Positions 6,018 to 7,934 of a stretch of 7,934 bases of DNA are shown here, piece after piece. Source of the DNA: Bacillota bacterium (GTDB lineage Bacteria > Bacillota_C > Negativicutes > Sporomusales > Sporomusaceae); the NCBI GenBank assembly GCA_023441125.1, contig JAEZQV010000137.1, positions 1 through 7,934 of the forward strand, given 5' to 3'. The first letter of the stretch is position 1. The number at the start of each line of letters is the position of its first letter. Made by a program: the position numbers and the translations under genes. The notes below the pieces were generated by a model. It did not search any database. It was not told the DNA's origin and was given only the letters and a program-made list of their open reading frames with translations.

Positions 6018-7403
6018 CTACATTAAACAGATAGCGACGATGGTGGTGGCAGCAAAACCCAATACGACGGGAATAAAGTTTTTTCGCGCCAAGTCAATAG
6101 GGTTAACGCCGGTAATTGCCGCCACCGGAATCAAGCCCCACGGAATGATAGTACCGCCACCCGTCCACACGCCGGCGATCTGGCCCAGCGCCGCCAGGGT
6201 CGCCTTGTCAATGGCAATCGCTTTGTCAAAGGTAGCGGCTACCGATCCCACCAGCGGCAACGGGGAGAAGCCGGAGCCGTCAAGGCCGACTACAATGCCT
6301 GTAGCTAAACTGACTATGGCTACAAAGCCTTTATTGAGGGGAATGGCCTGTGACAGGGCAATGCCAAAGTCTTCGAGGAAGCCGGTTGCGGCTTTGGCGT
6401 CGAGAATCGTTTTGGCCAGTTCACCTTTACCGAGGAAAAAGAATCCGCCGATAATGATGACAGGAGCAAAAATCTTTATGCCAAACATGAAGCCATCCCG
6501 GATATAGTCGGTAATTTTTTCAAAACCTTCCCACCCATGCTCCAGCAGTGTGCCCAGCGCCAAAATCAATACGGCGGTAGCTCCCAGCAAAGCGGTCGCG
6601 TCTCCGCCCCGCAGTTTAAATACCCACATAGCCAGAACATCCAAGGCGAATGCCAGTGGTGTGACAGCGGCCAGCAACCGGGAAACCCAATTTAACTGCC
6701 GTTCGGCATCCCGGGGACAGAGCGCGGCCTGTTCAGCAATAATCTTTGCCGGATTGCGGGCCATATCTCTTTTAAGTATGATGTAGGCGGTAATGGTAGT
6801 GACCAGACCCATCGTCACGGCCAGCGGGATACTGGCTGCTATTACCGGTAACGGATCGGCAAAGCCGGCAGCTTTGGCAGTAATAGTAGGGGCGCCCTGA
6901 ATGACATAATCGGTAGAAAGAGCAAGGCCGTGCCCGAAAAGATTCATCGCCACAGCGGCACCCATAGCCGGCAGGCCGGCCCGAACCGCAACCGGGACCA
7001 TGATCGCGCCGATCAGTGCCGTTGCCGGCGATGGCCAGAAAAACCAGGATGCCAGCAGCATGGCGATGCCGATTGTCCAGAAAGCGATATCAGGGTTAAT
7101 CATTAGCCGGGCGGTCGGTCGCATAACTAAATAGTCTGCGCCGGTGTCATTAAGCAATTTTGACAATGCGACAATAAGGGAGATGACGACGATGATTCCC
7201 CAAAATTCGTTGCCGGCAACAAGTAAGGCATTAAAAACGGTGCTGACACCGCTGATAAAACTATGTTTAAAAAGCCAGCCTACCGAGAGTAAGCCAAGGA
7301 TGCAGGGAATAAGCGGATCTTTGCGCAAACCCATTACTGCGATTACCACTCCGACCCAAAACAGAAACAACCAGTGCGCAGACGTCAATTCTACTGTCAT
7401 CAT
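6018..7403 (-). CDS. Polytopic membrane permease, probably an organic-anion or ion-coupled transporter
   Basis: This 461-residue protein is almost entirely hydrophobic, with about 11-12 membrane segments in the inner membrane. It has two similar re-entrant-type regions. One is in the first half (WPSPATALIG at 123-132, then a Gly/Ala-rich helix). The other is in the second half (GLDGSGFSPLPLVG from 373, then GGGTIIPWGLIPVAAITG at 415-432). This internal two-fold layout is typical of ion-transporter-superfamily carriers such as citrate, dicarboxylate and Na+/H+ exchangers. I cannot name the family or substrate. AGGAGG (7408-7413) is four bases from ATG 7403 and seven from ATG 7400, so the second ATG may be the real start. 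The FCD regulator gene follows on the same strand, which suggests a carboxylate or sugar acid as cargo. A small leader reading frame lies just upstream. Confidence 0.85.
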   Translation of the reverse strand: MMTVELTSAHWLFLFWVGVVIAVMGLRKDPLIPCILGLLSVGWLFKHSFISGVSTVFNALLVAGNEFWGIIVVISLIVALSKLLNDTGADYLVMRPTARLMINPDIAFWTIGIAMLLASWFFWPSPATALIGAIMVPVAVRAGLPAMGAAVAMNLFGHGLALSTDYVIQGAPTITAKAAGFADPLPVIAASIPLAVTMGLVTTITAYIILKRDMARNPAKIIAEQAALCPRDAERQLNWVSRLLAAVTPLAFALDVLAMWVFKLRGGDATALLGATAVLILALGTLLEHGWEGFEKITDYIRDGFMFGIKIFAPVIIIGGFFFLGKGELAKTILDAKAATGFLEDFGIALSQAIPLNKGFVAIVSLATGIVVGLDGSGFSPLPLVGSVAATFDKAIAIDKATLAALGQIAGVWTGGGTIIPWGLIPVAAITGVNPIDLARKNFIPVVLGFAATTIVAICLM

Positions 7404-7499
7404 ATATCCTCCTTCAATTGGTTAGGGGTTTGGGAAGCAGGTTCATTGGCGGAGAGAAATAACGGCCGAAGCACTTTGTTACCGGCAATTTTTTTTCAT
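7400..7499 (-). other. Leader micro-ORF with A8 run; shifted frame overlaps the permease start
   Basis: On the minus strand AAGGAGGT (7505-7512) is well placed before ATG 7499. The literal frame is only MKKNCR then TAA (7479-7481). The codons after the ATG form a run of eight A's. With one A fewer (or a +1 shift after two Lys codons) the frame continues as MKKIAGNKVLRPLFL..., 32 residues in all, ending at TGA 7402-7400. That stop would overlap the permease start as ATGA or TGATG, the classic coupling arrangement. It may be a short leader peptide, a slippage-controlled small protein, a decayed gene, or a homopolymer sequencing error. Confidence 0.4.
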
Positions 7500-7516
7500 A
7501 AGGCACCTCCTTAATT

Positions 7517-7553
7517 AGAAAAATAAAGTAGATAGGAGCTATCTCCCATCTAC
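7517..7553 (-). terminator. Terminator-like hairpin in the permease leader (candidate attenuator)
   Basis: On the minus strand the arms 7553-7543 and 7538-7528 pair at 10 of 11 positions around ATAG. They are followed directly by TTTATTTTTCT. The hairpin lies between the candidate promoter and the micro-ORF ribosome binding site, so it would be transcribed before the permease. Its CTCCT could alternatively pair with AGGAG of that ribosome binding site. Confidence 0.5.
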
Positions 7554-7574
7554 TCTGCTCTGAGTAAGTATTAA

Positions 7575-7604
7575 ATTAAATCAATGTGAATGGTAATTTG
7601 TCAA
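7575..7604 (-). promoter_or_regulatory. Candidate promoter of the permease-regulator unit
   Basis: TTGACA (7599-7604, perfect -35) and TTTAAT (7575-7580, five of six for -10) are 18 bases apart on the minus strand. The start of transcription would be near 7568, leaving a leader of about 165 bases before the permease. Confidence 0.6.
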
Positions 7605-7644
7605 TAAAAGTGGCAATGCCCCGGTTATTGGCGACATTGCCACT
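7602..7644 (-). terminator. Second terminator-like hairpin just upstream of the permease promoter
   Basis: AGTGGCAATG and CATTGCCACT (7609-7618 and 7635-7644) are perfect 10-base arms around a 16-base loop. On the minus strand TTTTATT follows (7608-7602) and runs into the -35 box. It may insulate the promoter from upstream transcription, or form part of a longer leader if a more distal promoter exists. Confidence 0.5.
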
Positions 7645-7680
7645 CATCATTGATGATTAATGTGTTGATTGATTTCAACA
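7644..7680. promoter_or_regulatory. Two adjacent palindromes (candidate operators)
   Basis: TCATCATTGATGA (7644-7656) has perfect six-base arms around one base. TGTTGAttgattTCAACA (7663-7680) has perfect six-base arms around six bases. They lie in the gap between the two divergent promoters, where a regulator could control either direction. Which protein binds is not visible. Confidence 0.4.
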
Positions 7681-7716
7681 GAAAATGACAGAATCCTGCA
7701 AAGATAATTACAAAAA

Positions 7717-7758
7717 CAAAATATTTTTTACGATTTTGTAACAGAAAAAAATATTTGT
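7717..7758. repeat. AT-rich nested inverted repeat between divergent promoters
   Basis: The outer arms ACAAAATATTTTTT (7716-7729) and AAAAAAATATTTGT (7745-7758) pair with one bulge. An inner pair TTAC (7728-7731) and GTAA (7738-7741) lies within. It ends four bases before the -35 box of the plus-strand promoter. The A/T runs suggest bent DNA, an UP-like element or a regulator site. Confidence 0.45.
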
Positions 7759-7761
7759 CTA

Positions 7762-7790
7762 TTGCAGAAGTCGGATTGTTCTTGTATAAT
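7762..7790 (+). promoter_or_regulatory. Strong sigma-A type promoter, plus strand
   Basis: TTGCAG (7762-7767) and a perfect TATAAT (7785-7790) are separated by 17 bases, with TG directly before the -10 box. Transcription would begin near 7797. It is divergent from the permease promoter. Confidence 0.75.
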
Positions 7791-7796
7791 AGAAAA

Positions 7797-7889
7797 CAAC
7801 AAGATGCTACTCATCTATGATGAGCTATATAATCTGCTTTGGTCACAATGAAGTGCCGGCTCAGAACAAATTAATGAGCCGGCCCTTTT
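7797..7889 (+). ncRNA. Candidate small RNA or terminated leader RNA (about 93 nt)
   Basis: This is the transcript bounded by the promoter at 7762-7790 and the terminator-like hairpin ending at 7889. It contains a small 5' hairpin, CTCATC-TAT-GATGAG (7810-7824), and the 3' terminator hairpin. A 15-codon frame, MLLIYDELYNLLWSQ (7804-7851), has five Leu codons but no ribosome binding site. It may therefore be a free small RNA, or an attenuation leader for a gene beyond the window edge. No known RNA family is recognised. Confidence 0.4.
7855..7889 (+). terminator. Intrinsic terminator of the small plus-strand transcript
   Basis: GCCGGCTCA (7855-7863) pairs perfectly with TGAGCCGGC (7875-7883) around an 11-base loop, and is followed by CCTTTTA. 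The stem is strong and the T-run is short. The remaining bases to 7934 show no gene. Confidence 0.6.
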
Positions 7890-7934
7890 AGTTTATCAGC
7901 GACAAGCCATTCTTATTTTTTCGGGTTTTTCTAA

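Noticed and set aside
5914..6507. A 197-codon plus-strand frame opposite the permease gene
   Set aside because: It is antisense to the permease, its composition is rich in Pro, Ala and Lys as expected for a shadow frame, and it has no ribosome binding site.
7602..7680. Known riboswitch or T-box in the permease leader
   Set aside because: No conserved core of a known class could be recognised. It is left as an unassigned structure.

Overview
The window looks like chromosomal DNA of an anaerobic Firmicute, most likely a Negativicute such as a Sporomusa or Pelosinus relative. I infer this from strong AGGAGG-type ribosome binding sites, GTG starts, moderate GC content, a superoxide-reductase-type iron protein, and protein families common in that group. 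No rRNA, tRNA, CRISPR array or intact mobile element is visible.

Layout. Positions 1-1503 (+) hold the C-terminal part of a DUF885 metallopeptidase-like protein that is cut by the window edge. Positions 1627-2643 (-) encode an FMN-dependent alpha-hydroxy-acid oxidase/dehydrogenase with an unusual N-terminal four-cysteine cluster. The gap 2644-3035 contains a possible small membrane-protein ORF, a short repeat-like element and a bidirectional terminator. Positions 3036-3620 (-) encode an XRE helix-turn-helix regulator fused to a desulfoferrodoxin (desulforedoxin plus superoxide reductase) module. It is divergent from a secreted M48 zinc metallopeptidase (3950-5023, +), which ends at a good intrinsic terminator. 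Two minus-strand genes form a probable transport module: a polytopic permease (7403 to 6018), then a regulator with an NrpR-type winged helix and an FCD ligand-binding domain (5828 to 5097). A long perfect hairpin without a U-tract and several TTAGT half-sites lie between them.

The region 7404-7934 is dense with regulatory signals. On the minus strand these are a TTGACA/TTTAAT promoter, a terminator-like hairpin, and a strong ribosome binding site in front of a tiny ORF. A run of eight A's puts that ORF out of frame with a 32-residue reading that would end in an ATGA overlap with the permease start. On the plus strand a consensus promoter is followed about 95 nt later by a hairpin terminator, which predicts a small RNA or an attenuated leader. 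An AT-rich nested inverted repeat sits between the two promoters.

How the parts work together (inference): the FCD protein probably senses a small organic acid and controls the permease and itself. The HTH-superoxide-reductase fusion is probably an oxygen or superoxide-responsive regulator. The hydroxy-acid oxidase and the peptidases are not visibly linked to these modules beyond proximity.
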